DNA from: Mikania micrantha
Lineage: Eukaryota > Streptophyta > Magnoliopsida > Asterales > Asteraceae
Direction: 5' to 3'
Assembly (NCBI GenBank): GCA_009363875.1
Contig: CM018685.1
Span: 60,249,648-60,313,647, forward strand
DNA length: 64,000 nt
Shown: piece after piece, positions 22,401-33,599 of the stretch
How the letters are laid out: each line of letters opens with the position of its first letter
How positions within the stretch are numbered: the first letter of the stretch is position 1
The notes under the pieces: generated by a model
Databases searched by the model: none
The model's input: the letters and a program-made list of their open reading frames with translations, nothing else
What the model was told of the DNA's origin: nothing
Translations under genes and position numbers: made by a program

Positions 22401-24544
22401 TGTCACACCCCCACCCCTCGTCACCTCGTGTATAACCTGACGTCACTGAACCGGTTGCGGAAGCATAGTGGTGATGTCTCCGAGATGAGGTGTGACTTAC
22501 TTGAACCGATATCATAAGCACACAGATTAACTTAAAATAAATATAATACAGGGTTTCGTCATTACAATCAGTATCATAATTTACAACTAAGTTTATTACA
22601 CAACTGACTTATTTAATTACTGGTGTTTGAAGTGCTGCCTCACCGAGTGTCACTGTCTTCCTGCAAAAAGATTTAAGTTTGAAACGTCAGCACAAAGCTG
22701 GTGAGTTCGACAGTTCAATTTAAAACAATATGATATGATACGCATGTTCTCAAAAGTTCAGTTCCGGATAACCATGGGACCTGTATCTAGTTCCTTTCGG
22801 ACGTCTAGTTCAGTTCTCAAGATATTACCCGTCGGTACATATCTTAGTGCCTCATTATCTTAATGTCTATCATACCATTAAGAAGTTCAGGAAACAGATA
22901 ACAAACATTCACACAAGGGGAGATGCAATCCTCCCAGCGAATGGGGTGTCAACCAATAGTACTATCAATGTTTTCTGTTCGGCCACACATGGGTTCACTA
23001 GATACAGTTCAAGAATGAGGACTTTTAGTTCCATGATAGAGTTCAGTTCCACAGGCAAAATCCCATGAAATCCCACAAAAGTCAAATGAAATCACACAGA
23101 TATCATTGATGCATATCATATAGTTCTCAAAAGTTTAGCAGTTCTACCCCGATGTTTATAAAAGAGTAAAAAGGAAAGGGGTTGTACGAAACTCACCTGA
23201 TGAATCAGTGGTAGCAGAATATCACACAAACTGGTAATGATATGATAATTCTGCATTAGTTAATGTTTAATGAGTTATTAATGTTCCAACTCGCTGATTA
23301 AATCTCTCTGAACGTACAATGTCAAGGACATTGCCTTGAAAGTCATCAAACTGATGTTTAGTATTTAATTACATATTTTAATGTAATATCATACAATGTA
23401 TGATAATGTAGGAACCTATACTGATTCAGGTTCCTAATACTAATTTGATGACCCACTTGGTTAATCAATATAATCTCAGATTAACCAAATAGTTAATGTT
23501 GTTGATTATAATGTTAAAGTAGTCTTTAGAAAGTTTAATGGCTTAAGAATGATTAATCCTTGTTATTGATTACCCAAACATCATGGAATATCATGATGTA
23601 GTATTAAAATAGGTTTAATAACCATGTTTAACATACTAATCTGACTGTTATCAGAAACATCAGATAATCGTTCCAACGAGTATGTTAATGATTGTGATTA
23701 GTTTAAAACACTCAACTTTCACGTTGCATGTTAAAGATTAATCAAACTAATCACATACATAGTCACAACCAAATGGTTTAAACCATTATAACCATTGTTA
23801 TGATTCCATGCAAACCGGGCATTACAACGGCTCAAAACAAGGATTTACCCGTTAACAGTTCGAGTTTATCATTCAAAACCAATCCTAGCCATCATCTAGG
23901 CAATAATCAACAACCCTAACTATATCATTACGTTCAAACTCAAGATTTAATCAATAAAAATCAAAGCAGATAGTTTAAAATGAACCATTACCTAATCTGG
24001 AGAAGTTCTGCGGATAGAAAGATGATCTGGACTCGTATAAACGTTCCCGGATGCGATCTAAGCGTTCCAGAGGCTTTAAAACATAGATTTAAGGGGTTGG
24101 ATGATGAATTTTCGAAGGTGATGGCTAGTTTCGTCGCTGTGAAGATAAGAATGAGGATGATGATGAAAATCTAATCTTTTAATCCACTTGCCGTCGATCT
24201 AGACCCCAGGCGTATCGCCTGGCGACATGCACCCAAGATAGGCGTAGCGCGCGGATGAAACTGACCTTCCATAAGCTTTTGGACCCGCGCGTATCGCCTG
24301 GACTTGTCCCTCGACCTGAGGCGTACCGCCTCAGGGCTATTTCTTCCGTTTTTCGACGGAAACTTCGTTTCGCGATTCCGGACAATCCGTAACTCCGTTT
24401 CGCGCACCGTTTTCGCCCACGTTCATCGTTTTTCGCATACTATCATCCCATATTAGTTTCGGCTGCCAATTCAGTGTGGATTTTAAACACGATCAAATGT
24501 GCTCAGTTCGTTGCTGATGTAATTCTTCGTACGCGATTATCACA
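22401..24544 (-). repeat. 3' LTR of the gypsy element
   Basis: 2144 bp. On the + strand it begins TGTCACACCC and ends GATTATCACA. It contains a GC-rich palindrome cluster (24195-24345) and the block at 24363-24408 shared with the solo LTR at 10613-10657. It differs from the 5' LTR only within the last ~340 bp. Confidence 0.95.
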
Positions 24545-24557
24545 GTCTCCTCCTGTT
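24545..24557 (-). other. Polypurine tract of the gypsy element
   Basis: On the minus strand AACAGGAGGAGAC lies directly before the 3' LTR start (TGTGATAATC), the position where plus-strand DNA synthesis is primed. Confidence 0.8.
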
Positions 24558-24607
24558 AGAGAAATTTCGTCCCGAAATTTAGGGAAGACTCGTTTATTAA
24601 CAATTGA

Positions 24608-27600
24608 TCATGAGAATAGGTGTGGGTATTTCTGTTTCATCTGATCTTCACGTTCCCACGTATATTCGGGTCCACGCTGTGAATTCCACCGAATTTTAAC
24701 AATAGGTATGCGACTACGTTTCAGTACCTTCACCTCTCGATCCATCACTTCAACCGGTTCTTCTCGGAATTGCAGTTTCTCATCAATTTGGATTTCATTC
24801 AGAGGTACGATCAAAGATTCATCAACTAAGCACTTCTTCAGATTTGAGACATGAAAAACATCATGAATGTTACCGAGTTCAGGAGGTAATTCAAGTCTGT
24901 AGGCTACTGATCCAATTCGTTCAAGAATTTTAAATGGTCCTACAAATCTTGGTGAAAGTTTACCTCTCTTCCCAAATCTGAATATACCCTTCCACGGTGA
25001 AACTTTCAACATTACTAGATCACCGATTTGAAATTCCAACGGTCTACGACAATTATCAGCATAACTCTTTTGTCGATCGCGAGCAGCTTTAATTCGTTCT
25101 TGAATCAATGCGATCTTATCGGTTGTTTCTTGAATAAGTTCTGGGCCTATGACCTGACTTTCGCCTACCTCGGACCAACAGATAGGTGATCTACATTTGC
25201 GCCCGTAAAGTGCTTCAAATGGAGCACATTTAATACTGGTATGGTAACTGTTATTATATGAAAATTCAACAAGGGGAAGATGAACATCCCAGCTACCACC
25301 AAAATCAATCACACAGCTTCTGAGCATGTCCTCAAGGGTTTGATTAGTTCGTTCGGTTTGCCCGTCAGTTTGCGGATGATAAGCTGTGCTCATATTGATT
25401 TGCGTGCCCAAAGCATTCTGAAGAGTTTGCCAAAATCGTGATGTGAATCGACTATCTCTGTCAGAAATAATAGAGATTGGTATTCCATGACGAGATACAA
25501 TCTCATTAATGTAGAGTTTAGCAAGTCGATCCATCGAGTAATCTTCTCGGATGGGAATGAAATGCGCAGATTTAGTAAGGCGATCAACAATAACCCATAT
25601 AGAGTCATGACTATGCGATGTTCTGGGTAGTTTGGTAATGAAATCCATAGAGATCTGATCCCATTTCCACATGGGAATCTCCGGTTGTTGTAATAACCCA
25701 GAAGGACGTTGATGTTCAGCCTTAACTTTTAAACACGTTAAACATCGACCCACGTATTCAGCGATGTGTTTCTTCATTCCAGGCCACCAGTAAAAGTCTT
25801 TAAGATCTTTATACATTTTGTCAGCACCTGGATGAATAGAATACCTGGATTTGTGCGCCTCATCCAAGATGATCGATCTTGTGTTACTGAATAAAGGAAC
25901 CCAAATTCGGTCTTTGAAATACAACAGTCCATCGTCTTTGGTATCGAGTTTCTTATCTAATCCTCTCAGTCCCTCAGCAGAATAGTTTATTGCTTGTAAA
26001 GCTTGTTGCTGAGCTTCTTTAATTTGAGGAATTAGACTAGTTTGAATAGTCATACCTAACGCTTTCACTCGTAAAGGTTTGACTCGTTCCTTGCGACTTA
26101 AGGCATCGGCTACAACATTTGCCTTGCCTGGGTGATAATGAATTTCACAATCATAGTCGTTCAACAGTTCCACCCATCGCCTTTGCCGCATGTTCAACAT
26201 TTTCTGATCTAAAATGTGTTGAAGACTTTTATGATCAGTGTATATAATACACTTAGTTCCATACAAATAGTGTCTCCAAATCTTAAGTGCAAACACCACT
26301 GCACCAAGTTCTAGATCATGAGTAGTATAATTCTTCTCGTGTACTTTCAGCTGTCGAGAAGCGTAAGCAATCACTTTATCGTTCTGCATTAAAACACACC
26401 CCAGACTTTGGCGGGAAGCATCACAGTATACTGTGAAATTATCAATACCTTCTGGTAATGCCAAGATAGGTGCGTTGCAAAGTTTGCGTTTCAACAGTTG
26501 GAACGCCTCCTCCTGTTGAGAACCCCATATAAACTGTTGATTTTTCTGTGTCAATGTGGTTAATGGCAGGGCTATCTTTGAAAAGTTCTTGATAAATCTG
26601 CGATAATAACCTGCCAGTCCCAAGAATTGACGGATTTCGGTTGGGGTTCGTGGTGTTTCCCATTGTTCTACAGCTTTAATCTTACTGGGATCCACCTGAA
26701 TGCCATCTTGATTCACCACATGCCCAAGGAATTGCACTTCTCGTAACCAAAACTCACACTTGGAGAACTTGGCGTATAATTTTTCACGTGCCAAAAGTTC
26801 TAAGATCAGTTTCAAGTGTTGAGCATGTTCTTGTTGACTTCGAGAATAGATAAGAATATCATCAATAAATACAATCACAAACTTATCCAAGTAAGGCCTA
26901 CATACCCGATTCATTAGATCCATGAAAACTGCAGGTGCATTCGTTAATCCAAACGGCATTACTAGAAATTCATAATGCCCGTATCGAGTTCGGAATGCAG
27001 TTTTAGGAACATCATCTTCATATACTCGTAACTGATGATATCCGGATCTCAAATCAATTTTTGAAAAGTAAGTAGCGCCTTGAAGTTGATCAAACAGATC
27101 ATCTATACGTGGTAGTGGATAACGATTTTTGATTGTTAATTTATTGAGCTCCCGATAGTCAATACACATCCTGAATGATCCATCCTTCTTTTTCACAAAA
27201 AGGACTAGTGCTCCCCAGGGTGAGAAACTAGGTCTAATAAAACCTTTATCTAACAGCTCTTGCAATTGACCTGAAAGTTCTTGCATTTCGGATGGTGCAA
27301 GCCGGTACGGGGCTTTAGCAACAGGTGCTGCACCTGGAATCAAGTCAATCCGAAATTCAACTTGTCTCACTGGGGGTAATCCTGATATGTCCTCAGGAAA
27401 AACTTCAGGAAAATCCTTGACTACTGGAATATCTGTGATTTGTTTGGGTGAAGAATTATGCTCAGTCACATGTGCCAGGAAAGCATAACAGCCTTTTCTT
27501 AAAAATTTCTGAGCTCGCATACAAGATATGATACCAAGTTTTCTACCAGCTCGTTCTCCTTGAACTATCAGTGTACTACCGTTAGGTAATGGAATACGGA

Positions 27601-29320
27601 TCACCTTGTTTTGACAGACAACTTCCACTTGGTTATCAGAAAGCCAGTCCATGCCCACAACGACATCAAAGCTTCCAAGCTCAATAGGAAGTAAATCAAT
27701 ATTGAAAAGATGATCATTCAGATTCAAGGAACATCCTTGAATAACACTGTTAGTTTTGATCAACTTGCCGTTAGCAAGTTCAATAACATAAGGAGTTTCT
27801 AGATCTACCGCAGGCAATGCAAGTAAAGATGCAAATTCAGGAGAGATAAAACTCTTATCTGCCCCCGTATCAAAGAGAACTGATGCATATAAATTATTGA
27901 GTAGGAACGTACCAGTCACAATGTTTGCATCATGTCTCGCCTCGGTCGCACCAATCTGAAAAGCTCTCCCCTTAGCTTCAGTTCCCGGATTGGTGTTATT
28001 GTTTGGACAGTTCCGCATGAAATGATCAGGATTTCCACATTTATAGCATGACCGGTTGGTTTGAGTGGTTTGTCGTGGTGCTTGATTTCGTGGTTGAGCA
28101 GGAAAGTTGCAATATTTAGCATAATGTCCAACTCTGTTACAGTTCAGACAAACAGGACATGGTCCCGTGTGATGAAGTGGACACTTATTGCATTTGGGCG
28201 CCTGCCCAGTATAAGCTTTCCTCTCAGGAACATTTACACCATAGTTCTTCACCGTTGGTTTATTCTGACTGATTTCAGCCGGAGCCCTTGTTTTGCTCTT
28301 ACCGAACCACTTTCGTTTGGTACCTTTTGACACATTCGAGATACCGACATCCCCACTACTATGAACCGTCTGAGGCTTCAAAGACAAAGTACCACTCCTT
28401 ACCGCCTCATTGGTAAGCTTAGTGGTAAAAAGAATCGTGTGTTTCAGAGTTGTAGGTTCAGCAGCAGTCACCATTCCTCGTATCTGAGGAATCAGACCCT
28501 TAATGTACTTCTCGATTAAAGCTGCTTCCGTTGGAAACATATCGGGAAGTAAACAAGTAAGTTCCTGGAAACGATCGGTGTAAGCCAGACAATCAGCACC
28601 GATCATAGAATGATTCCAGAATTCCTCCTGGAGTTTTTGAATTTCAGTGATGGGACAATACTCTGATCGAATCAAAGTTTTGAAATCATTCCAGCCCATC
28701 AAATCAACTGTAGCTGAACCCAAAGTCTTGGCCTGGGTATTCCACCAGGTCAAAGCTGAGTCTTTCAAAGAACAGGCAGCATAAGACACCTTATGCTCCT
28801 CCAAGCACTGACTGATTTTGAGTTTGGTTTCCATCTCCTCGATCCACCTTAATAGACCAGCCGCTCCTTCTTTGCCAGTAAAAGTAGGAGGGTTACAGGA
28901 AGCAAAATACTTATATGTACATCCCTGTCGTGGTGGATCAGGAACAGTTGTAGTTGTACCAGTGGTATGATGAGTTTCCGCATTGCCACCAGTAACAGTA
29001 TGTTCGTTATGAGCGTGATCCCCACCAGAACCCGCAGTGATATGAGGTTGATGTGGTATCAAAACACCACAAGCCGATAGCTGTTCACGCACAATCCGTG
29101 CTATCATGGCTTCGTTTGATTCGGATCCACCTGCACCAGCAGGTGGAGCAGTGTTCCCTCCAGGGTTCACTGGTGGAGCAGTATTTGTTTCCAGATTAAC
29201 CTGTGGATCTGGATTGTATTCAGTATTTACTGGTGGACCTTGATCAGGCTCTGGGTTAGTAATGTTCCTGATAGATCTCTTAGTCGGTCGACCTCTTTTG
29301 GGAGCCATTATTCTGCTCAC
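24608..29320 (-). CDS. Gypsy gag-pol polyprotein, intact 1570 aa
   Basis: Polyprotein of a Ty3/gypsy retrotransposon: particle protein, protease, reverse transcriptase, RNase H and integrase. Approximate residues: low-complexity N terminus 1-130 (a second Met begins MAPKRGRP at residue 5 and may be the true start); gag core with LLRWIEEMETKL 130-330; zinc knuckles CLNCNRVGHYAKYC (~390) and CYKCGNPDHFMRNC (~423); protease LFDTGADKSFIS (~480); RT with FIDDILIYSR (~817); RNase H with YCDASRQSLG (~962); integrase HHCC (HPGADKMYKD ... CLTCLK, ~1167-1200) and catalytic core with MDFITKL and SDRDSRFTSRFW (~1220-1293); C-terminal chromodomain-like end GPEYTWEREDQM. No frameshift or stop breaks it and all key acidic residues are visible, so it looks functional. 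RT before integrase confirms the gypsy order. Confidence 0.95.
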   Translation of the reverse strand: MSRIMAPKRGRPTKRSIRNITNPEPDQGPPVNTEYNPDPQVNLETNTAPPVNPGGNTAPPAGAGGSESNEAMIARIVREQLSACGVLIPHQPHITAGSGGDHAHNEHTVTGGNAETHHTTGTTTTVPDPPRQGCTYKYFASCNPPTFTGKEGAAGLLRWIEEMETKLKISQCLEEHKVSYAACSLKDSALTWWNTQAKTLGSATVDLMGWNDFKTLIRSEYCPITEIQKLQEEFWNHSMIGADCLAYTDRFQELTCLLPDMFPTEAALIEKYIKGLIPQIRGMVTAAEPTTLKHTILFTTKLTNEAVRSGTLSLKPQTVHSSGDVGISNVSKGTKRKWFGKSKTRAPAEISQNKPTVKNYGVNVPERKAYTGQAPKCNKCPLHHTGPCPVCLNCNRVGHYAKYCNFPAQPRNQAPRQTTQTNRSCYKCGNPDHFMRNCPNNNTNPGTEAKGRAFQIGATEARHDANIVTGTFLLNNLYASVLFDTGADKSFISPEFASLLALPAVDLETPYVIELANGKLIKTNSVIQGCSLNLNDHLFNIDLLPIELGSFDVVVGMDWLSDNQVEVVCQNKVIRIPLPNGSTLIVQGERAGRKLGIISCMRAQKFLRKGCYAFLAHVTEHNSSPKQITDIPVVKDFPEVFPEDISGLPPVRQVEFRIDLIPGAAPVAKAPYRLAPSEMQELSGQLQELLDKGFIRPSFSPWGALVLFVKKKDGSFRMCIDYRELNKLTIKNRYPLPRIDDLFDQLQGATYFSKIDLRSGYHQLRVYEDDVPKTAFRTRYGHYEFLVMPFGLTNAPAVFMDLMNRVCRPYLDKFVIVFIDDILIYSRSQQEHAQHLKLILELLAREKLYAKFSKCEFWLREVQFLGHVVNQDGIQVDPSKIKAVEQWETPRTPTEIRQFLGLAGYYRRFIKNFSKIALPLTTLTQKNQQFIWGSQQEEAFQLLKRKLCNAPILALPEGIDNFTVYCDASRQSLGCVLMQNDKVIAYASRQLKVHEKNYTTHDLELGAVVFALKIWRHYLYGTKCIIYTDHKSLQHILDQKMLNMRQRRWVELLNDYDCEIHYHPGKANVVADALSRKERVKPLRVKALGMTIQTSLIPQIKEAQQQALQAINYSAEGLRGLDKKLDTKDDGLLYFKDRIWVPLFSNTRSIILDEAHKSRYSIHPGADKMYKDLKDFYWWPGMKKHIAEYVGRCLTCLKVKAEHQRPSGLLQQPEIPMWKWDQISMDFITKLPRTSHSHDSIWVIVDRLTKSAHFIPIREDYSMDRLAKLYINEIVSRHGIPISIISDRDSRFTSRFWQTLQNALGTQINMSTAYHPQTDGQTERTNQTLEDMLRSCVIDFGGSWDVHLPLVEFSYNNSYHTSIKCAPFEALYGRKCRSPICWSEVGESQVIGPELIQETTDKIALIQERIKAARDRQKSYADNCRRPLEFQIGDLVMLKVSPWKGIFRFGKRGKLSPRFVGPFKILERIGSVAYRLELPPELGNIHDVFHVSNLKKCLVDESLIVPLNEIQIDEKLQFREEPVEVMDREVKVLKRSRIPIVKIRWNSQRGPEYTWEREDQMKQKYPHLFS

Positions 29321-30251
29321 AAGCAGATAAACTCAGGTCAGTTCAAGAACATTAAATATATAACCCATTTGATCACATAATTCAATCATATTCAGTTATA
29401 CTGAAACTTTATGAAATTGAAAATGTGATTACAAAGAATATAGTATAACTACATGAATTCAGTCCAGACATGTTCACATTACTCACAGATCACACAAATG
29501 TTCGTAGTTATACTTAATCCTGTTATCTCAAAAACATGTTAGAGTCTTACCCAGCTCCTTGCATTGCAACACATGTTTTTAGATATATGATCATACAGGA
29601 CTAGAATATGTTCACCCACAAGTTCTCTGATATGTTCACAGTTCATGCACTAAGTTCTCATACAAACAATAGACATGTTCTCGTACAGTATGGCTCCCGT
29701 ACTGTACTTTAGTTACAGACACATTCACAAGTAGACACGTTCTCAGTTCAGACATGTTCTCGTACAGTATGGCTCTCGTACTGTACTTTAGTAACCAATA
29801 TATTTGCATACAGTATTGCTCCCGTACTGTATTTCAGCAAAATATATTTTTCAGTTCGATATATTCGCATACAGTATTGCTCCCGTACTGTATTTCAGCG
29901 AAATATATATTTTAGTTCGACATGTTCTCATATAGATACATTCGTACACAATTATGTTCTCACACAGAAAAATTTAGTTATAATTCACACACAAAGTTCA
30001 TTATACAAACAGACATACGAAAGCACCCATATTATTACAATGCCATAGTTTCATACATACAGAGTTTTAATACAACCAAAAGTCATGATACTCTAAACCA
30101 ACAACATCATACACTACCTCTCACAAACTCGGGGTCTGTCCATATCAAAATGTCCCGTTCTCACAACTACTGATCACCCTATATCACATCCTCAACCTAT
30201 CCGCATAGTGCTAATGAGATTTACAATGACAATCCCAAAATAACCATCTGA
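29321..30251 (-). other. Spacer between extra ORF and gag-pol in the gypsy element
   Basis: 931 bp of AT-rich sequence with no sizeable ORF. Its one clear structure is the array of four hairpins at 29683-29893. The wording GTTCTCA/ACATGTTC recurs many times, giving a loose repetitive texture across 29480-30020. Confidence 0.6.
29683..29893 (-). repeat. Array of four short hairpins in gypsy leader
   Basis: Four copies of an 8-bp stem with 9-base loop: 29683-29707 and 29762-29786 with arms GTACAGTA/TACTGTAC, and 29808-29832 and 29869-29893 with arms ATACAGTA/TACTGTAT. Both arms of the last two copies carry the compensating base change, so pairing is kept. Loops are near-identical (TGGCTCCCG type). 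They lie between the extra ORF and gag. Confidence 0.8.
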
Positions 30252-31007
30252 TCATCGTATGAAATACGATAAACAAGAAAATATAATGGCTACAGCAGCC
30301 ATAGTCACAGCCAGAACTATCATCCTGGTCTCGAAACTAACCGTCTCCAACCAAACCAAAAACTCTCGAACTCGCACTAATCCTGCCCTCATCACCTCCA
30401 CCTGCTGCCAAAACGCAGCAACTATCCTCTGCCCCAAAGTCCTACTAAAACGCTCCTCAACGGTAATCCTCCAAGCCTGGGTGTCAATACCCATGAGATT
30501 CACTTGCTCCATCAGAGTCAGATGTGAAGTGAGGATCTCCAATACAATGTTACGAGTATCCTCAAGGAGCGTATGGTGTTGATGTACCTCCTGCCTCAGA
30601 CCCTGCAAGTCCTGGGCGACTTGCTGCACCTGGGCCCTCAGCTCTGCTTGGCGAGAGGATTCTCCCACCTCATGAATGGTCGGAGGCTCATCCCGCTGTG
30701 CCATCTGATGTCTGGGAGGTAATCCAGTGGTCTTGCGAGCCTGTCCCCGCATCCTCCTAAGTCCATCCCATGCTGGGGCTCTCGGTGGAGATGGCATAGG
30801 TGCTGGTTCATGTGCTGGTGCTGGTGCTGGCGGCGGCACCGGTACTGGCTCAGGTAGTGGTGGTATAGGAGGCACTGCAGATGCATGTGATGCTAATGAC
30901 ACCGCCTCCGAAGGATCTGAGTCAGATCCAGAACTGGAACTGGGCGTATCGTCCACCATGACATATGGAAACCTCTGATATATATATCTTTCCCCTTGGT
31001 CTGCCAT
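30252..31007 (-). CDS. Extra ORF of the gypsy element, 251 aa, predicted tail-anchored protein
   Basis: Lies between the primer site (31345-31356) and gag-pol, in the same sense. I do not recognise a family. Visible parts: an N terminus with an acidic/serine patch (SSSSGSDSDPSE, residues ~23-34); a proline-rich segment rich in PVPVPPPAPAPA (~44-78); a basic stretch (~82-100); a Q/L-rich, probably coiled-coil region (~117-150: RAQVQQVAQDLQGLRQEV); an amphipathic region; and a hydrophobic C-terminal segment (IVLAVTMAAVAIIFSCLSYF, ~230-249) that would serve as a membrane anchor. It is intact in a very young insertion. An alternative is a captured or decayed env-like or host fragment. Translation from a separate or spliced transcript would be required. 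Confidence 0.6.
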   Translation of the reverse strand: MADQGERYIYQRFPYVMVDDTPSSSSGSDSDPSEAVSLASHASAVPPIPPLPEPVPVPPPAPAPAHEPAPMPSPPRAPAWDGLRRMRGQARKTTGLPPRHQMAQRDEPPTIHEVGESSRQAELRAQVQQVAQDLQGLRQEVHQHHTLLEDTRNIVLEILTSHLTLMEQVNLMGIDTQAWRITVEERFSRTLGQRIVAAFWQQVEVMRAGLVRVREFLVWLETVSFETRMIVLAVTMAAVAIIFSCLSYFIR

Positions 31008-31344
31008 CGCTGTATAAACAGAATTCTCAGATCAGTACCATGAAATAAATATTGAATAAAATATTCAACATAAACATGATATGAGACGTCCCCCTATCTT
31101 AACGTAACTATTTGTCTTTACTGTTGTTAGTGTTCTGCTTGAATTAAATCAAACTAGAATGCACACGTGTTGCGAATTTCAGTTATGCTGGCCACTCATA
31201 ACTGGAATTCGTAGCACCTGATTATCCTGGCTTAATTCAAAACAAGTTTTGTTCGTTAAACATGTTCGGTGCTCTCTGTGTCACTATACGAGCCTATGGT
31301 TATAGTCTAGGTTTCTAAGTCAACCTAAATCTCTATAACCTGTG

Positions 31345-31356
31345 GCTCTGATACCA
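31345..31356 (-). other. Primer-binding site of the gypsy element (tRNA-iMet)
   Basis: The minus strand reads TGGTATCAGAGC, starting three bases inside the 5' LTR end (31360). It is complementary to initiator methionine tRNA. Confidence 0.9.
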
Positions 31357-31359
31357 CCC

Positions 31360-33502
31360 TGTCACACCCCCACCCCTCGTCACCTCGTGTATAACCTGAC
31401 GTCACTGAACCGGTTGCGGAAGCATAGTGGTGATGTCTCCGAGATGAGGTGTGACTTACTTGAACCGATATCATAAGCACACAGATTAACTTAAAATAAA
31501 TATAATACAGGGTTTCGTCATTACAATCAGTATCATAATTTACAACTAAGTTTATTACACAACTGACTTATTTAATTACTGGTGTTTGAAGTGCTGCCTC
31601 ACCGAGTGTCACTGTCTTCCTGCAAAAAGATTTAAGTTTGAAACGTCAGCACAAAGCTGGTGAGTTCGACAGTTCAATTTAAAACAATATGATATGATAC
31701 GCATGTTCTCAAAAGTTCAGTTCCGGATAACCATGGGACCTGTATCTAGTTCCTTTCGGACGTCTAGTTCAGTTCTCAAGATATTACCCGTCGGTACATA
31801 TCTTAGTGCCTCATTATCTTAATGTCTATCATACCATTAAGAAGTTCAGGAAACAGATAACAAACATTCACACAAGGGGAGATGCAATCCTCCCAGCGAA
31901 TGGGGTGTCAACCAATAGTACTATCAATGTTTTCTGTTCGGCCACACATGGGTTCACTAGATACAGTTCAAGAATGAGGACTTTTAGTTCCATGATAGAG
32001 TTCAGTTCCACAGGCAAAATCCCATGAAATCCCACAAAAGTCAAATGAAATCACACAGATATCATTGATGCATATCATATAGTTCTCAAAAGTTTAGCAG
32101 TTCTACCCCGATGTTTATAAAAGAGTAAAAAGGAAAGGGGTTGTACGAAACTCACCTGATGAATCAGTGGTAGCAGAATATCACACAAACTGGTAATGAT
32201 ATGATAATTCTGCATTAGTTAATGTTTAATGAGTTATTAATGTTCCAACTCGCTGATTAAATCTCTCTGAACGTACAATGTCAAGGACATTGCCTTGAAA
32301 GTCATCAAACTGATGTTTAGTATTTAATTACATATTTTAATGTAATATCATACAATGTATGATAATGTAGGAACCTATACTGATTCAGGTTCCTAATACT
32401 AATTTGATGACCCACTTGGTTAATCAATATAATCTCAGATTAACCAAATAGTTAATGTTGTTGATTATAATGTTAAAGTAGTCTTTAGAAAGTTTAATGG
32501 CTTAAGAATGATTAATCCTTGTTATTGATTACCCAAACATCATGGAATATCATGATGTAGTATTAAAATAGGTTTAATAACCATGTTTAACATACTAATC
32601 TGACTGTTATCAGAAACATCAGATAATCGTTCCAACGAGTATGTTAATGATTGTGATTAGTTTAAAACACTCAACTTTCACGTTGCATGTTAAAGATTAA
32701 TCAAACTAATCACATACATAGTCACAACCAAATGGTTTAAACCATTATAACCATTGTTATGATTCCATGCAAACCGGGCATTACAACGGCTCAAAACAAG
32801 GATTTACCCGTTAACAGTTCGAGTTTATCATTCAAAACCAATCCTAGCCATCATCTAGGCAATAATCAACAACCCTAACTATATCATTACGTTCAAACTC
32901 AAGATTTAATCAATAAAAATCAAAGCAGATAGTTTAAAATGAACCATTACCTAATCTGGAGAAGTTCTGCGGATAGAAAGATGATCTGGACTCGTATAAA
33001 CGTTCCCGGATGCGATCTAAGCGTTCCAGAGGCTTTAAAACATAGATTTAAGGGGTTGGATGATGAATTTTCGAAGGTGATGGCTAGTTTCGTCGCTGTG
33101 AAGATAAGAATGAGGATGATGATGAAAATCTGATCTTTTAATCCACTTGCCGTCGATCTAGACCCCAGGCGTATCGCCTGGCGACATGCACCCAAGACAG
33201 GCGTAGCGCGCGGATGAAACTGACCTTCCAGAAGCTTTTGGACCCGCGCGTATCGCCTGGACTTGTCCCTCGACCTGAGCGTACCGCCTCAGGGCTATTT
33301 CTTCCGTTTTTCGACGGAAACTTCGTTTCGCGATTCCGGACAATCCGTAACTCCGTTTCGCGCACCGTTTTCGCCCACGTTCATCGTTTTTCGCATACTA
33401 TCATCCCATATTAGTTTCGGCTGCCAATTCAGTGTGGATTTTAAACACGATCAAATGTGCTCAGTTCGCTGCTGATGTAATTCTTCGTACGCGATTATCA
33501 CA
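31360..33502 (-). repeat. 5' LTR of the gypsy element
   Basis: 2143 bp, one base shorter than the 3' LTR because of a single-G deletion in the GC-rich cluster (GAGCG versus GAGGCG). It is otherwise identical over its first ~1770 bp by direct comparison. It is adjacent to the primer site on one side and TSD TTGAC on the other. Confidence 0.95.
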
Positions 33503-33599
33503 TTGACTTTCTATTCAAATTTCTTTCTTTTTTTTTTACAAACTCTCGAAATCACCATGCAGCTTTCTTTTGAAGTAACTTTCATTTAGTTTAGTTATT

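Larger units (their letters stand above)
22396..33507 (-). mobile_element. Complete Ty3/gypsy element, Tekay-like chromovirus, with TSD
   Basis: Element proper 22401-33502 (11,102 bp), flanked by TTGAC at 22396-22400 and 33503-33507. It has paired LTRs of about 2.14 kb, an iMet primer site, a polypurine tract, one uninterrupted gag-pol ORF with a chromodomain-like C terminus, and an additional upstream sense ORF. The LTRs differ by four substitutions and one 1-base indel by my reading, so the insertion is very recent. Large LTRs, a fused gag-pol and a C-terminal chromodomain fit the Tekay/Del group. The copy may be autonomous. It interrupts an older hAT/copia region between callose synthase genes 1 and 2. 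Confidence 0.93.

Noticed and set aside
22043..22424. Minus-strand frames beside the gypsy LTR, possible first exon of a gene
   Set aside because: Three overlapping frames are open to similar extents, none has a recognisable motif, and one runs into the LTR.
24195..24345. GC-rich repeated palindromes as a possible CRISPR-like or bacterial insert
   Set aside because: They lie inside a plant LTR with proven ends and recur in a second LTR; there is no repeat-spacer regularity.
30259..30978. Plus-strand open frames (82-107 codons) opposite the extra gypsy ORF
   Set aside because: The glycine/alanine-rich translation is the mirror of the proline-rich segment; they are shadows of the sense ORF.
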